A DNA stretch of 32,113 nucleotides from Saprospiraceae bacterium (lineage in GTDB: Bacteria > Bacteroidota > Bacteroidia > Chitinophagales > Saprospiraceae): the NCBI GenBank assembly GCA_016787415.1, contig JAEUUT010000090.1:1-32113 (forward strand), given 5' to 3'. Below are positions 15,832-23,737 of this stretch, piece after piece. The position numbers and the translations under genes were made by a program. A model generated the notes under the pieces. The model did not search any database. It worked only from the letters and a program-made list of their open reading frames with translations, and was not told the origin of the DNA. Each line of letters begins with the position of its first letter. Within the stretch, counting starts at the first letter, position 1.

Positions 15832-16215
15832 ATGAAACAAGCAGCAGCAAAACCCTCCCGGCAGACGCCCGTACTTACCCCCGAACTGAAAGCACTTCTG
15901 GCCAAAATCGACAAAGCCGACAAGGCCGTTCAGAAGGCGCAAACCGATTTTGACAAAAAACAGGCGGCATACAAAGCCGCATTTGAAACCGAGCCCGCCA
16001 AAAATGTGTTTCTGCAAATCTGGTCGGCTATGAAAATTGCCAAATTGACCTTGAAAATCAAGCGTGTAGAATATAAACTTGCCAAAAACGAGTACAAATT
16101 CGCTAAAAAGGCTGCCAAAAAAGCCGAACCCAAAGCAAGCAAGGAAGTATCCGTTTCCGACAAAAGCACCCAAAAAGGCAAGGCCAAAAAAGCCTCGCCC
16201 GCTACCGCTCCGTAA
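15832..16215 (+). CDS. Small Lys/Ala-rich basic protein, unknown function
   Basis: This 127-residue protein has no signal peptide. Residues 16-95 form a likely long helical or coiled-coil stretch (LKALLAKIDKADKAVQKAQ, then IAKLTLKIKRVEYKLAKNE). The tail at about 93-127 is rich in Lys, Ala and Pro (AKKAAKKAEPKASKE), like the tails of bacterial histone H1-type proteins. A DNA- or RNA-binding role is possible but not shown. It is divergent from the FAD oxidase and convergent with the phosphatase paralogue, overlapping that gene by 14 bp at the 3' end. The -7 box upstream, the clean ATG and the biased composition support it as real. Confidence 0.68.
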   Translation: MKQAAAKPSRQTPVLTPELKALLAKIDKADKAVQKAQTDFDKKQAAYKAAFETEPAKNVFLQIWSAMKIAKLTLKIKRVEYKLAKNEYKFAKKAAKKAEPKASKEVSVSDKSTQKGKAKKASPATAP

Positions 16216-17464
16216 GGTGGGTTGAGCCGCCTCCCAGCAGGGATACTATTTTTTCACCCACAGGTTGATCGGCGTCGTATTTCAGCCCCAAAAAACCCGC
16301 AAACGTTTGGGCAAACTGATTTTGAAAATACGGCGCCCCGCCTTCTATTTCACCCAGCGGCGCCGTTTCAGGCCCCATTACGGCAAACCATATTTCATCA
16401 GAACCCTGCACCCAGGTATGATGCTTGTGCCAGGTATCAGCCTTGTTTCCGCGCCCATGATCCGTCGTAATGAAAAGGGTGGTTTTATGGCGATATACAG
16501 GGCTGGACTCCACAAAGTCCCAGATACGCCTTATCATCTCGTCATTTGACTGCGCCGCCTTCAGGTAATCCAGGTACTTTTTTTCATGCGCGTATTCGTC
16601 GGTTTCACCCAGGCCGATATGCAACACACGTGGCGATGCTTGCCGCAGGTATTCCAGCGCAAATGCGGCGGTGAGGCTGTCGGGCCGAACCCGGCTTCCC
16701 CAGCGCCGTTCTACTGTATTTAATTGCGCATTCAATGCCGAAAAAGCAACACCCGACTCTGTTTCAAAAGCAGCATTGATGTACATACCGCCTTTTTCCT
16801 GATTAAAAATGCTGGGAAAAACATCCCAGGAGGCAAACGAAGCCACCCGGCCGCGAAAGTTTTTTTCACGGCCAATGCTTCTCAGTACGTTTTGATTAGG
16901 GTTAGGGATTTTAAAATTGAGTTTTATGTGCCGGTCATCGGGATGGCCTGTAAAAATCTCGTTGTAACCGGGATAGGAAATTCGCATGTTGTTCGTCACA
17001 CCCACCTGCGAGCCTTTCTCCCTGTTGCCGTGTATTTGTCCGTTTGTTGCTATTTCATTCCACAAAAATGGCATGAGCGCTTCGCGGTTTTGCACCGGAT
17101 GCTGCTGTGTCCATTGTTCCCATTCCGGTTTCCCGGCTTCTGCCCGCAGCAGGGTATCGTTGGCGCCTGTAAATACTTCCTGCCAGCGAAGCCCGTCCAA
17201 CGTGATGATAATGAGGTATTTAGAGGGGTGCTCGGTGTCTTCTACCAGTTCGTGCGTGCGCCATTTTTCGTACAAACTGTCGCTCATCAGGCGCTGCCCG
17301 TCGAAAGGATGGTTGTAATACCGATGCAGCCACTGTCGGGTTTTGGAAACGATGGAAGCGAACTGTGCACTAACGGAGTGTCCGGGCGATTCGGGAAGTC
17401 GGCTTTGGGCGCAAAGGGTTACCGTGCCGCTCAGGAGCAGCAATAGCAAGTAAAGTTTCCTCAT
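16202..17464 (-). CDS. Secreted alkaline-phosphatase-superfamily enzyme, paralogue of the 10207-11304 product
   Basis: This 420-residue protein has a signal peptide (about 1-20, ending LCAQ). An extra N-terminal stretch of about 60 residues precedes the catalytic domain. The ligands match its paralogue: Asp90 in ITLDGLRW, Ser163 in ISYPGYNEIF as likely nucleophile, Asp289/His293 in GETDEYAHE, Asp335-His336 in TTDHGRGN and a His in WHKHHTW. The two proteins share long blocks such as RWQEVF, PFLW, YPGY, ALEYLR and GETDE. It is transcribed alone and ends inside the last codons of the convergent small gene. Two related secreted hydrolases on either side of the oxidase operon suggest a shared pathway with different substrate preference. 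Confidence 0.82.
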   Translation of the reverse strand: MRKLYLLLLLLSGTVTLCAQSRLPESPGHSVSAQFASIVSKTRQWLHRYYNHPFDGQRLMSDSLYEKWRTHELVEDTEHPSKYLIIITLDGLRWQEVFTGANDTLLRAEAGKPEWEQWTQQHPVQNREALMPFLWNEIATNGQIHGNREKGSQVGVTNNMRISYPGYNEIFTGHPDDRHIKLNFKIPNPNQNVLRSIGREKNFRGRVASFASWDVFPSIFNQEKGGMYINAAFETESGVAFSALNAQLNTVERRWGSRVRPDSLTAAFALEYLRQASPRVLHIGLGETDEYAHEKKYLDYLKAAQSNDEMIRRIWDFVESSPVYRHKTTLFITTDHGRGNKADTWHKHHTWVQGSDEIWFAVMGPETAPLGEIEGGAPYFQNQFAQTFAGFLGLKYDADQPVGEKIVSLLGGGSTHLTER

Positions 17465-17529
17465 GAAAGTCTGTTTGGTAATCAGGAACGCGTCTGGTAT
17501 CGCAGAATCGGCTTGTTCCTTTTCAGGGG

Positions 17530-17537
17530 CAAAAGTA
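17530..17537 (-). promoter_or_regulatory. -7 box of the 16202-17464 phosphatase gene
   Basis: On the minus strand TACTTTTG matches TAnnTTTG exactly, 66 bp upstream of the ATG at 17464. A -33 TTG at the right spacing is not visible. Confidence 0.45.
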
Positions 17538-17891
17538 GGAGGCGAGGTATGCCCGGCCGGAAAGCAGAGGTTAAATGGGGATTAAATAATTGTAACGTGG
17601 GAGGGGCAGGCCTGGAACCTGAAAATATACCTCTACCAACCTATTCGTTTGGGTCTGGAACCTAAACGACGCTCTCCCGAACCCAATAGACGCGCCCGGA
17701 AACGCAAACGCAGGCTATACATTGATCTTCTGATTCATCAAACACGGAGCAGAAGGTCGCTTTACAAATGGCTCGATAGTTTCACTATATTGCTTCGAAA
17801 CTCCTGGCTCAGGCATAGTGGTAAACACCGCATCTAATTCGGCTCGTTGAAGAGAAAGTAGGGAAACCGACAAGGCTTTAAGGAGAAAAGA
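17538..17891. other. Intergenic stretch without a recognisable gene
   Basis: These 354 bases separate the phosphatase gene from the next group. Two short direct repeats, GCCTGGAACCTGAAA (about 17609-17623) and GTCTGGAACCTAAAC (about 17652-17666), are seen. A 62-codon plus-strand frame (17649-17837) is extremely rich in Arg and lacks any domain or promoter, so I do not call it a gene. Confidence 0.5.
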
Positions 17892-17929
17892 ATCCCGAGA
17901 TTTTTCCTTTTTGGGAAAAACCTCGGGAT
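17892..17929 (-). terminator. Strong hairpin terminator after the 17961-19928 group
   Basis: Plus-strand 17892-17907 pairs with 17914-17929 (16-bp stem with one mismatch, core TCCCGAG/CTCGGGA) around a 6-base loop. Read on the minus strand it is followed by a T-rich stretch (ATTCTTTTCTCC). It lies 31 bp after the stop of the small DUF4359-like gene. Confidence 0.75.
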
Positions 17930-17960
17930 CATTGTTACGCTTCTACATCAATCTTGTATG

Positions 17961-18299
17961 TCAATCGTCACTTCGTGGCCACTGCAACAACTGAGGCGGA
18001 TGGAAACCGCTCAGGCTTCTTACTTCCTGAAACGAAACCATACAATAGTTGAGTTGCGTGTAACGGACGTGTACATTTTGCAACAGGCCAACGGAAATCA
18101 ACCGATCCTGGTAGAACATCATTGAAAACACTTTGTAGTCGTAGAAATCACATTTTCTGACAAACTCCAGGTCCTGATGGTATTCCAGGTGCGTTTGTCC
18201 TTCGAGTATCCTGTTTTTGTGGTCCGTCCAGGAAGGGTTCATGCTGTACGCAGCCCCGACCATAGCGACGATTAATAAATGTTTGAATTTAATTTTCAT
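17961..18299 (-). CDS. Small exported protein, DUF4359-like
   Basis: This 112-residue protein has an N-terminal hydrophobic segment (about 7-19) followed by SMNPSWTDH. That resembles the NPS-x-x-D start of DUF4359 proteins. The middle DYKVFSMMFYQDRLISVGLLQNV also looks like the DUF4359 core (FS...SIG..GN). It is last in a run with the four-helix membrane protein (41 bp upstream) and the VWA-like lipoprotein. No function is known. The match to DUF4359 is by eye and could be wrong. Confidence 0.65.
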   Translation of the reverse strand: MKIKFKHLLIVAMVGAAYSMNPSWTDHKNRILEGQTHLEYHQDLEFVRKCDFYDYKVFSMMFYQDRLISVGLLQNVHVRYTQLNYCMVSFQEVRSLSGFHPPQLLQWPRSDD

Positions 18300-18340
18300 G
18301 ACTACATGGTTTAAAGTTGTGAGAAAATATTGAATATGAG

Positions 18341-19228
18341 TCAGTTGTAACCCCGGGCATCTGTCAATCGGGGTATTCCTTGCAAAGTCGCCGGACTTTC
18401 AGCAGTGTATTCCATCAGATCGCAGTAAGAGAGGTCATGACGGCGGTAGCGGAAACGATAAATGGCTTCTTTCATATCAGAGGTAAGCGGTATCGAAGGG
18501 TCGAGGTACATACAATATTCGTGTACAGAACGGTCCATTTTCGCTACGGCTCGAATGCCACGGCGAACGCGCGCCTGCTGCAGGCTATGCAGCAGCACCC
18601 AGAACAGGTATTGAATCAAGTACACGAAGTAGCAGCCTGCCGCTATCTCGAAACCCATCAGGCACAGGCCCAAGACGATGATCCAGGTTTCAGACATTTC
18701 AGTGCTTCCTTCAGCATGCATGAAGTCAGCACGCATCAAAAGAATAAGCGAAAGCATGGTAATAAACACCAGAAGCATCAAAATCAGTGGAAGACGGCGT
18801 CCAGCACGTATTTTCGATAGTTGGCGTTGTACGATGTCCCCTGGCATCACCGACGCGTACTTGTCGGCCTCCCAGTCGAAAAACGGGCCGGAAGCAAGTG
18901 TGCGTGTAATTTCATGGCTACAGAGCGCAGCGATGAGGTTGACGACCACAGCGATTTCCCAACGCAGGTGATCTGCATCGCCGCAGACCATTTTGGAAAA
19001 CTCGCGGTACATATCGCCCAACAACAGGCTGTCGGCTATTGCCAGCACGATGAAAATACCGACTGCAAACAAGGCATTGGCCAGCGAAAAAACGGCTTTC
19101 CAGTGTCTGATGTTGGCAGCCAGCAAACGCTGCTGCCGGATACGCTTTCGCACAGTAGAAGCGCGTAGGCTGGCTTTTTGAGCCTGATCGGACGCTTCTT
19201 TGAAAGGGAAAAACTTTGAGTGATTCAT
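18341..19228 (-). CDS. Four-helix integral membrane protein, unknown function
   Basis: This 295-residue protein has a basic N-terminus (SLRASTVRKRIRQQRL at about 20-35). Four hydrophobic segments lie at roughly 46-70, 90-112, 146-166 and 182-214, and a soluble C-terminal part runs from about 218. An acidic/amphipathic stretch between helices 2 and 3 (FFDWEADKYASVMPGD) might face the periplasm. I do not recognise the family. The gene starts 7 bp after the stop of the VWA-like lipoprotein gene, so the two products are made together and may form one envelope complex. Confidence 0.7.
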   Translation of the reverse strand: MNHSKFFPFKEASDQAQKASLRASTVRKRIRQQRLLAANIRHWKAVFSLANALFAVGIFIVLAIADSLLLGDMYREFSKMVCGDADHLRWEIAVVVNLIAALCSHEITRTLASGPFFDWEADKYASVMPGDIVQRQLSKIRAGRRLPLILMLLVFITMLSLILLMRADFMHAEGSTEMSETWIIVLGLCLMGFEIAAGCYFVYLIQYLFWVLLHSLQQARVRRGIRAVAKMDRSVHEYCMYLDPSIPLTSDMKEAIYRFRYRRHDLSYCDLMEYTAESPATLQGIPRLTDARGYN

Positions 19229-19235
19229 GATGAAA

Positions 19236-19928
19236 CTATTTAAAAGTGAGTAATCGGATTTGTTCTGTCAAGCCGCCCGGAGATTCGACAATCCCCGCCC
19301 CGGATATACGTGTTGGGGCTTCCCATCCACAGGTAATGGACTTCGTACCGGCAGGTATCAGGTCGAGTTTCAACGTATGGTCGCGTGTGCCGTTGGGGAG
19401 CAGGACATCCTGTTTTCCGTCTGTGTTCAGAATCAGGATTTTATGGGTATCGGCCATTTTTAGTTCGGAAAAGAACTCATTGGCGCGTTGCAGGCCTTTG
19501 TTTACGTCTGTCCAGGCATGTTTTTGGCTATGCATTCGGAGTACTTCCATGCAATTGTCTGCAAAAACGTTTATGAGCGAATCGTTGTAATGGTTTATTA
19601 TGGCGAGGGAATCCTGATAGCGTATTCTCTCAGAATGAACAAGGTCTGGTGGCAATACGGGAGGCATTGCAAAGGATTGGCGGATAAGTTGTTCGGTGGA
19701 ATCCGGTGATCCAATCAGGCCAAATGCCAGGTTTCCGCCACTGGCAGCAATTTCTTTTCCAAGGTTGAGAAAAAGCGATCGGTCAGGTTGAATGGCACTT
19801 TTAAAGGTGATGCTGATGTCGTGAAGGAGTACGGCGGATTTGGGGTGGGGTTGAGGAGCCTGTGGGCTTGGTTCCGGGTTGCTGATGCAACGGGAGAAAA
19901 AGAGCGCAATGAAAAACAGTCTATACAT
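19236..19928 (-). CDS. Putative lipoprotein with a VWA-like domain
   Basis: The 230-residue product from the ATG at 19928 starts with a short hydrophobic signal ending ALFFSRC, with Cys14 as possible acylation site; Arg before the Cys is not ideal. A Pro-rich linker (PEPSPQAPQPHPK) is followed by AVLLHDISITFKS and GGNLAFGLIG, then ILILNTDGKQD. These resemble the first strand with a degenerate MIDAS (D-x-S), and the later T-D-G strand, of von Willebrand factor A folds. The upstream start at 19979 would spoil the signal peptide and overlap the promoter. It is the first gene of a three-gene unit. The VWA assignment is by pattern only. Confidence 0.65.
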   Translation of the reverse strand: MYRLFFIALFFSRCISNPEPSPQAPQPHPKSAVLLHDISITFKSAIQPDRSLFLNLGKEIAASGGNLAFGLIGSPDSTEQLIRQSFAMPPVLPPDLVHSERIRYQDSLAIINHYNDSLINVFADNCMEVLRMHSQKHAWTDVNKGLQRANEFFSELKMADTHKILILNTDGKQDVLLPNGTRDHTLKLDLIPAGTKSITCGWEAPTRISGAGIVESPGGLTEQIRLLTFK

Positions 19929-19965
19929 AGGATTTAATTTAAAGGCGAAAAGAAAATTAACTTGA

Positions 19966-19996
19966 TAAAGGTATGGCAAAAATCATTTTGTTACAA
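19966..19996 (-). promoter_or_regulatory. Promoter of the lipoprotein gene group
   Basis: On the minus strand TTG (plus-strand 19994-19996) is followed after 20 bp by TACCTTTA (19966-19973), one base off TAnnTTTG. It gives a leader of about 30 bases to the ATG at 19928. It is back to back with the promoter of the HTH/PLD-like gene. Confidence 0.45.
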
Positions 19997-20042
19997 CTAT
20001 AATGTACTGAAATTCAATAATTTAAAAATTATTTGGCTTGCA

Positions 20043-20073
20043 TTGTTTTTTTTGTTACAAAATGTTACATTTG
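20043..20073 (+). promoter_or_regulatory. Promoter of the HTH/PLD-like protein gene
   Basis: TTG (20043-20045), 20 bp, then TACATTTG (20066-20073) is a full match to the Bacteroidota consensus. Transcription would begin near 20080, about 45 bases before the ATG at 20126. The whole 19930-20125 stretch is very A+T-rich. Confidence 0.65.
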
Positions 20074-20125
20074 CGAAACAAAAAGAAAATTTTATTTTTT
20101 TTCAATTTATTCCTTATTTCGTGAC

Positions 20126-22270
20126 ATGGATAATTCAACGTTAAAGGATTGGGAAAATCTTTTGAAATACTACTCCGCATTTCAGAACAGCCCTTATAAA
20201 CAGATAAAAATAGCCGACCACTGCAAGATTCGGCCTTCAACACTCTCTTTAATATTCTCCTATTTGCGCAAAAGAGAGCAGGCCCCCGACGCTCCTCCTC
20301 CCAACAATCTGTCAAAAGGAACATTGATTCGGGTATACAATAAATTGAAAGCCGGTTTTGATATTGTTGCAGGAGAATTGGTCATGATTGGCAAAGCAGC
20401 CCATAGCATTAATGAGTCCAACATCATTAAAATACATGAAGATTACATCAGCGCCAATGTAGCGGACGCGATCAAGGGTAGCGGGGAAGAGATATGTATA
20501 CTCAATACGTTTTTATCGCCTAGAATGTATCACACACAGAATGCAGGAAACGACCCTGAGACATTCATTAACTGGATAGAGAAGCAGCAAAAAAAGATTC
20601 GACTCTTATTACTCAGGCCGGACGGTAAGGCAATGCGCCTGCGCACCAAAACCGATCTAGGGAAGAATATGACGAATCTTACGCACGACATTATAGATGG
20701 GCTGGAAACCGTACTGTCACTAAAACAGAAATACCCTGACAAAATAGATATACGCCTGATAGACGAACTACCAGCGATGACTTGTGTAATTCTGGAAAAC
20801 CGCTTGTTCTACGGTTTACATTATGCAACGGGCCATGCTGAAGGCGGTCCGACTTTCGAAATAACAGACCCTACGCATTTTACATACGAGAAAATAAAAC
20901 AACACTTTGAGACACTCTGGAACCTTAATCGTTCGCAAAAACTAGATGAAGAGTTGCTCACTCAGATAAAGAACGCCGTTCAGATTGTAGACAATAAATT
21001 GGATTATCTGATGGGGCAGTGGGATTTGTTTTTACATGATATTTCTGAGGTGTATAAAGGAGTCTCTGCTGCTCATAACAATTTGGTTTATGCCGATATC
21101 GATCGTTTTCTCTTGTCTATCGATAAAAGTGAACGTGATATCTACCCTGTTGCAACGCTATCTTTTAACATTAATGGGCCAGAAGTACTAAAAGGTAGTT
21201 TGGTTACGGAAGCCCTACAGGGGTGTGATTACGCGCATATTCGATTTACTGACCACGTTAGATTGAGTATCCATGTAACCATTCAATGCAAAACGGATAA
21301 TACTTTATACGGATTCTTTACACTATCATCCGGGAAGGATTCTTGTACGGGGGTACTTATCCTGAACAAAAGAGTGCATACGATCTCCAAGTCCGCCGAC
21401 CAAATCCCAGAGGCCTGGAAAAGACAACTTAGATTTAGTAATGGTGCATTTATGAGTCTCCAAACAGTTCGCGACAATGTTGCAGCGTTTAAGGAACCAT
21501 TTCCTTATGCAGGTGTCTATAAAGTTTATTCCTATGGAGGGAAGGCAAACGAATCTAAAAACATCAAGATCAACTGGTTATATATTAACCAATGGGGTGA
21601 GGCACAGTATAAAAATCAACATTTTAACGTTAATGAAAAATCTGGCATACTCCATGGCAGAGCAACAGAAATACACAAAAATGTACATATAATATTTACA
21701 GGGTTCCGTTATGAAAAACGACGAAGTTATCTGATTATTCATACTAACTCTATGAGGAGCACTACTGGGCGCTATTATTCAGCGGTACATCTTGGCGTAA
21801 GTTGGGACTCTCACATGCCCAATGGTAAACGATTTCTGCTTGAGCGCACCGAAGATTTATTTGAGAATGTGGAACCGAAATTAATCTCTCTTCACTCAGA
21901 TGAATATAGAGCGTTACACGCCTCAATACGCAAATTGCTAACAGGCCGTGTAAAAAATCTACTTGGCTTCCTTCGACGTGGTGGCAATATATTCACTTTA
22001 AAAGAGATCGAGGAAGAATCCAATTTATCTATCAAAATGGAGAAAATATTTCAAGATTCAGCAATCATGCTGGCAAAGCGGGCAATCATAAATACCGACA
22101 TAAAAGCCGTTACGGATATGCTATTTAGATCTGTCAATCATGGCCTTGACTCTTTGGATTTTTTTGAAAATGAAGTTCAGAAACTTGCACCAACTGTACT
22201 TGAACAACTCAAACAATCAGACGAGTACAAGAAAATTCAACAAACTCTAAGGGGTGATTTGACTAAGTAA
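20126..22270 (+). CDS. HTH protein with a PLD-like (DUF5919-like) domain and C-terminal beta domains, unknown function
   Basis: The 714-residue product from the ATG at 20126 begins with a helix-turn-helix at about residues 25-52 (IADHCKIRPSTLSLIF). Next comes a region (about 110-270) that resembles the PLD-like/DUF5919 domain: EEICILNTF, KIRLLLLRPDGKAMRLR, then IDIRLIDELPAMTCVI and LFYGLHY. The classical HKD active site is not visible, so it may sense and not cut. Two all-beta regions follow (about 360-450 and 490-620), then a helical tail. The start at 20033 is rejected because it lies before the promoter -7 box. The gene is A+T-rich, lies next to the tRNA-derived attachment site and stands alone. 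A defence or stress-sensing role is possible; none is shown. Confidence 0.75.
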   Translation: MDNSTLKDWENLLKYYSAFQNSPYKQIKIADHCKIRPSTLSLIFSYLRKREQAPDAPPPNNLSKGTLIRVYNKLKAGFDIVAGELVMIGKAAHSINESNIIKIHEDYISANVADAIKGSGEEICILNTFLSPRMYHTQNAGNDPETFINWIEKQQKKIRLLLLRPDGKAMRLRTKTDLGKNMTNLTHDIIDGLETVLSLKQKYPDKIDIRLIDELPAMTCVILENRLFYGLHYATGHAEGGPTFEITDPTHFTYEKIKQHFETLWNLNRSQKLDEELLTQIKNAVQIVDNKLDYLMGQWDLFLHDISEVYKGVSAAHNNLVYADIDRFLLSIDKSERDIYPVATLSFNINGPEVLKGSLVTEALQGCDYAHIRFTDHVRLSIHVTIQCKTDNTLYGFFTLSSGKDSCTGVLILNKRVHTISKSADQIPEAWKRQLRFSNGAFMSLQTVRDNVAAFKEPFPYAGVYKVYSYGGKANESKNIKINWLYINQWGEAQYKNQHFNVNEKSGILHGRATEIHKNVHIIFTGFRYEKRRSYLIIHTNSMRSTTGRYYSAVHLGVSWDSHMPNGKRFLLERTEDLFENVEPKLISLHSDEYRALHASIRKLLTGRVKNLLGFLRRGGNIFTLKEIEEESNLSIKMEKIFQDSAIMLAKRAIINTDIKAVTDMLFRSVNHGLDSLDFFENEVQKLAPTVLEQLKQSDEYKKIQQTLRGDLTK

Positions 22271-22274
22271 AAGA

Positions 22275-22307
22275 ATAGGATCATCCTGATGAACAAGATG
22301 ATCCTAT
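22275..22307. terminator. Hairpin terminator between the HTH/PLD-like gene and the tRNA fragment
   Basis: ATAGGATCATC (22275-22285) and GATGATCCTAT (22297-22307) form a perfect 11-bp stem with an 11-base loop. It is 4 bp after the stop at 22270. On the minus strand a TCTTTTAC run follows, so it may be the original terminator of the tRNA gene whose 3' fragment lies at 22320-22366. Confidence 0.75.
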
Positions 22308-22319
22308 GATCTAATCAAG

Positions 22320-22366
22320 TGATCCCAACTGGGGTCGAACCAGTAACCGCCTGCTTAGAAGGCAGT
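22320..22366 (-). other. tRNA-Arg(TCT) 3' fragment, probable attachment site
   Basis: Read on the minus strand this gives the anticodon arm (CTGC, loop CTTCTAA, GCAG; anticodon TCT) and a T arm with stem ACTGG/CCAGT and loop TTCGACC. The 3' acceptor strand TGGGATC and discriminator A follow. The D arm and the 5' acceptor strand are missing upstream, so it is not a working tRNA. Such 3' fragments mark one end of an element that integrated into a tRNA gene. The tyrosine recombinase begins 145 bp to the right, as expected. The intact tRNA that should sit at the other end is not in the window, or the element has been rearranged. Confidence 0.7.
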
Positions 22367-22510
22367 TGCCCTTATGTTTTAGTTGATGATTGCACGTTAT
22401 AAATAGTATTGATTATCAAGCAAATGTAAAATTTCTTGTCTCAATGATTATGGTTTTTCATGGTTTCTTCGTTTCTTTGTGTAAACTAAGATGTAAACCG
22501 AAGCCATTCC

Positions 22511-23737
22511 ATGATTCAAGACGCTACGATCCGGGCCATCCTTTACAAATCCAAAACGTTGTCCAACGGAGAACACCCTTTAATGCTGGTTGTCACGAAA
22601 GACGGACAGCGAAAGTATTCATCCCTGGGCATTAGTTGCCACCCCGACAAGTGGAACTTTCAAAAGAACGAGCCGAAGAAAAATCACCCGGACAAACTGA
22701 AAATTGAAACCATCATTGCAAAACGGGTTGGCGAAATCCAGGCGAAGGCGTTAGACCTGAAACTGCATGACAAAGATTTCACCTCCGATAGTTTGGTGGC
22801 TACTGTGCAGAAGCCCAAAGGTACGAACGACGTGTTCGCTTATACGGATACGTTGGTGGCAAATTTCATTCAGAATAAAGAAGTCGGGAATGCCAATGTA
22901 TATCGGGATACAAAACGGGCGCTGCAAAATTTTGCTTCGAAAAACAAAACCCTCTCCTTTTCCGACATAGACCTGAATTTCCTGAACCGCTGGGAAACCT
23001 ATTGCAAAAACAGGAACATGGCCGAAACTTCTATTTCGGTCTACTTCCGTACCCTTCGTGCTATTTTCAATAGGGCTGTAAAAGATCAGATCGTCGGTAT
23101 GAATCACTACCCTTTCCGGGATTTCAAGATTTCAAAGTTTGACACCCGTACGCGAAAACGCGCCATTGACAAAGCCGATATTCAAAAAATCAAAGCGATC
23201 AATATTTCCGGCAAGCCGGTCGTGCAGTTATCAAAAGACGTGTTTCTGTTCAGTTACTACTGCCAGGGCATGAACCTGACCGACCTTGCACATTTGCGTT
23301 GGTCACAGATCGTACAGGATCGGCTGTTCTATGTACGGGCCAAAACCGGCAAGGAATTTAACCTGAAACTACTGGAGCCTGCCAGACAAATTCTGGAATA
23401 CTACCGTCCCTTCACTGGCAGCAAACCGGATAACTATGTCTTCCCGATCCTGAATGCTGAACGGCACATTACCCCTATTCAGATTGATAACCGTATCCAT
23501 AAAATGAACAGCCTGATTAATACGCATCTCAAGTCAATGGGCCGGACGGTTGGTATTGAAACGCCGCTGACGACATACGTTGCCCGGCACAGTTACGCGA
23601 CCGTTTTAAAAACGAGTGGTATCCCGATTGCGGTGATCAGTGAGGCATTGGGGCACGAAAGCGAAGCCATTACACACACCTATCTGAAAAGTTTTGAGAA
23701 TAGTGTAATCGAAGAAGCGAATGAAAATCTGCTTTGA
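22511..23737 (+). CDS. Tyrosine recombinase (Bacteroidota-type integrase)
   Basis: This 408-residue protein has three regions. An N-terminal arm-binding domain (about 1-85) contains IRAILYKSKTLSNGEHPLML and YSSLGISCHPDKWNF. A SAM-like core-binding domain (about 105-205) contains KTLSFSDIDLNFLNRWE. The catalytic domain has the first Arg near MNLTDLAHLRW, then YVARHSYAT (the second Arg, with Tyr at the usual His position, as in many Bacteroidota integrases), EALGHES, and the nucleophile in HTYLKSF. It would integrate or excise the element at the tRNA-Arg site 145 bp upstream. It looks complete and undamaged, unlike the second recombinase at 25935-26423. Confidence 0.93.
   Translation: MIQDATIRAILYKSKTLSNGEHPLMLVVTKDGQRKYSSLGISCHPDKWNFQKNEPKKNHPDKLKIETIIAKRVGEIQAKALDLKLHDKDFTSDSLVATVQKPKGTNDVFAYTDTLVANFIQNKEVGNANVYRDTKRALQNFASKNKTLSFSDIDLNFLNRWETYCKNRNMAETSISVYFRTLRAIFNRAVKDQIVGMNHYPFRDFKISKFDTRTRKRAIDKADIQKIKAINISGKPVVQLSKDVFLFSYYCQGMNLTDLAHLRWSQIVQDRLFYVRAKTGKEFNLKLLEPARQILEYYRPFTGSKPDNYVFPILNAERHITPIQIDNRIHKMNSLINTHLKSMGRTVGIETPLTTYVARHSYATVLKTSGIPIAVISEALGHESEAITHTYLKSFENSVIEEANENLL

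Noticed and set aside
17649..17837. 62-codon Arg-rich plus-strand frame
   Set aside because: No promoter box, no domain, extreme Arg content typical of chance frames, and no partner gene.
22320..22440. A complete tRNA gene on the minus strand
   Set aside because: The D arm and a 5' strand complementary to TGGGATC are absent upstream of the anticodon arm, so only a 3' fragment is supported.
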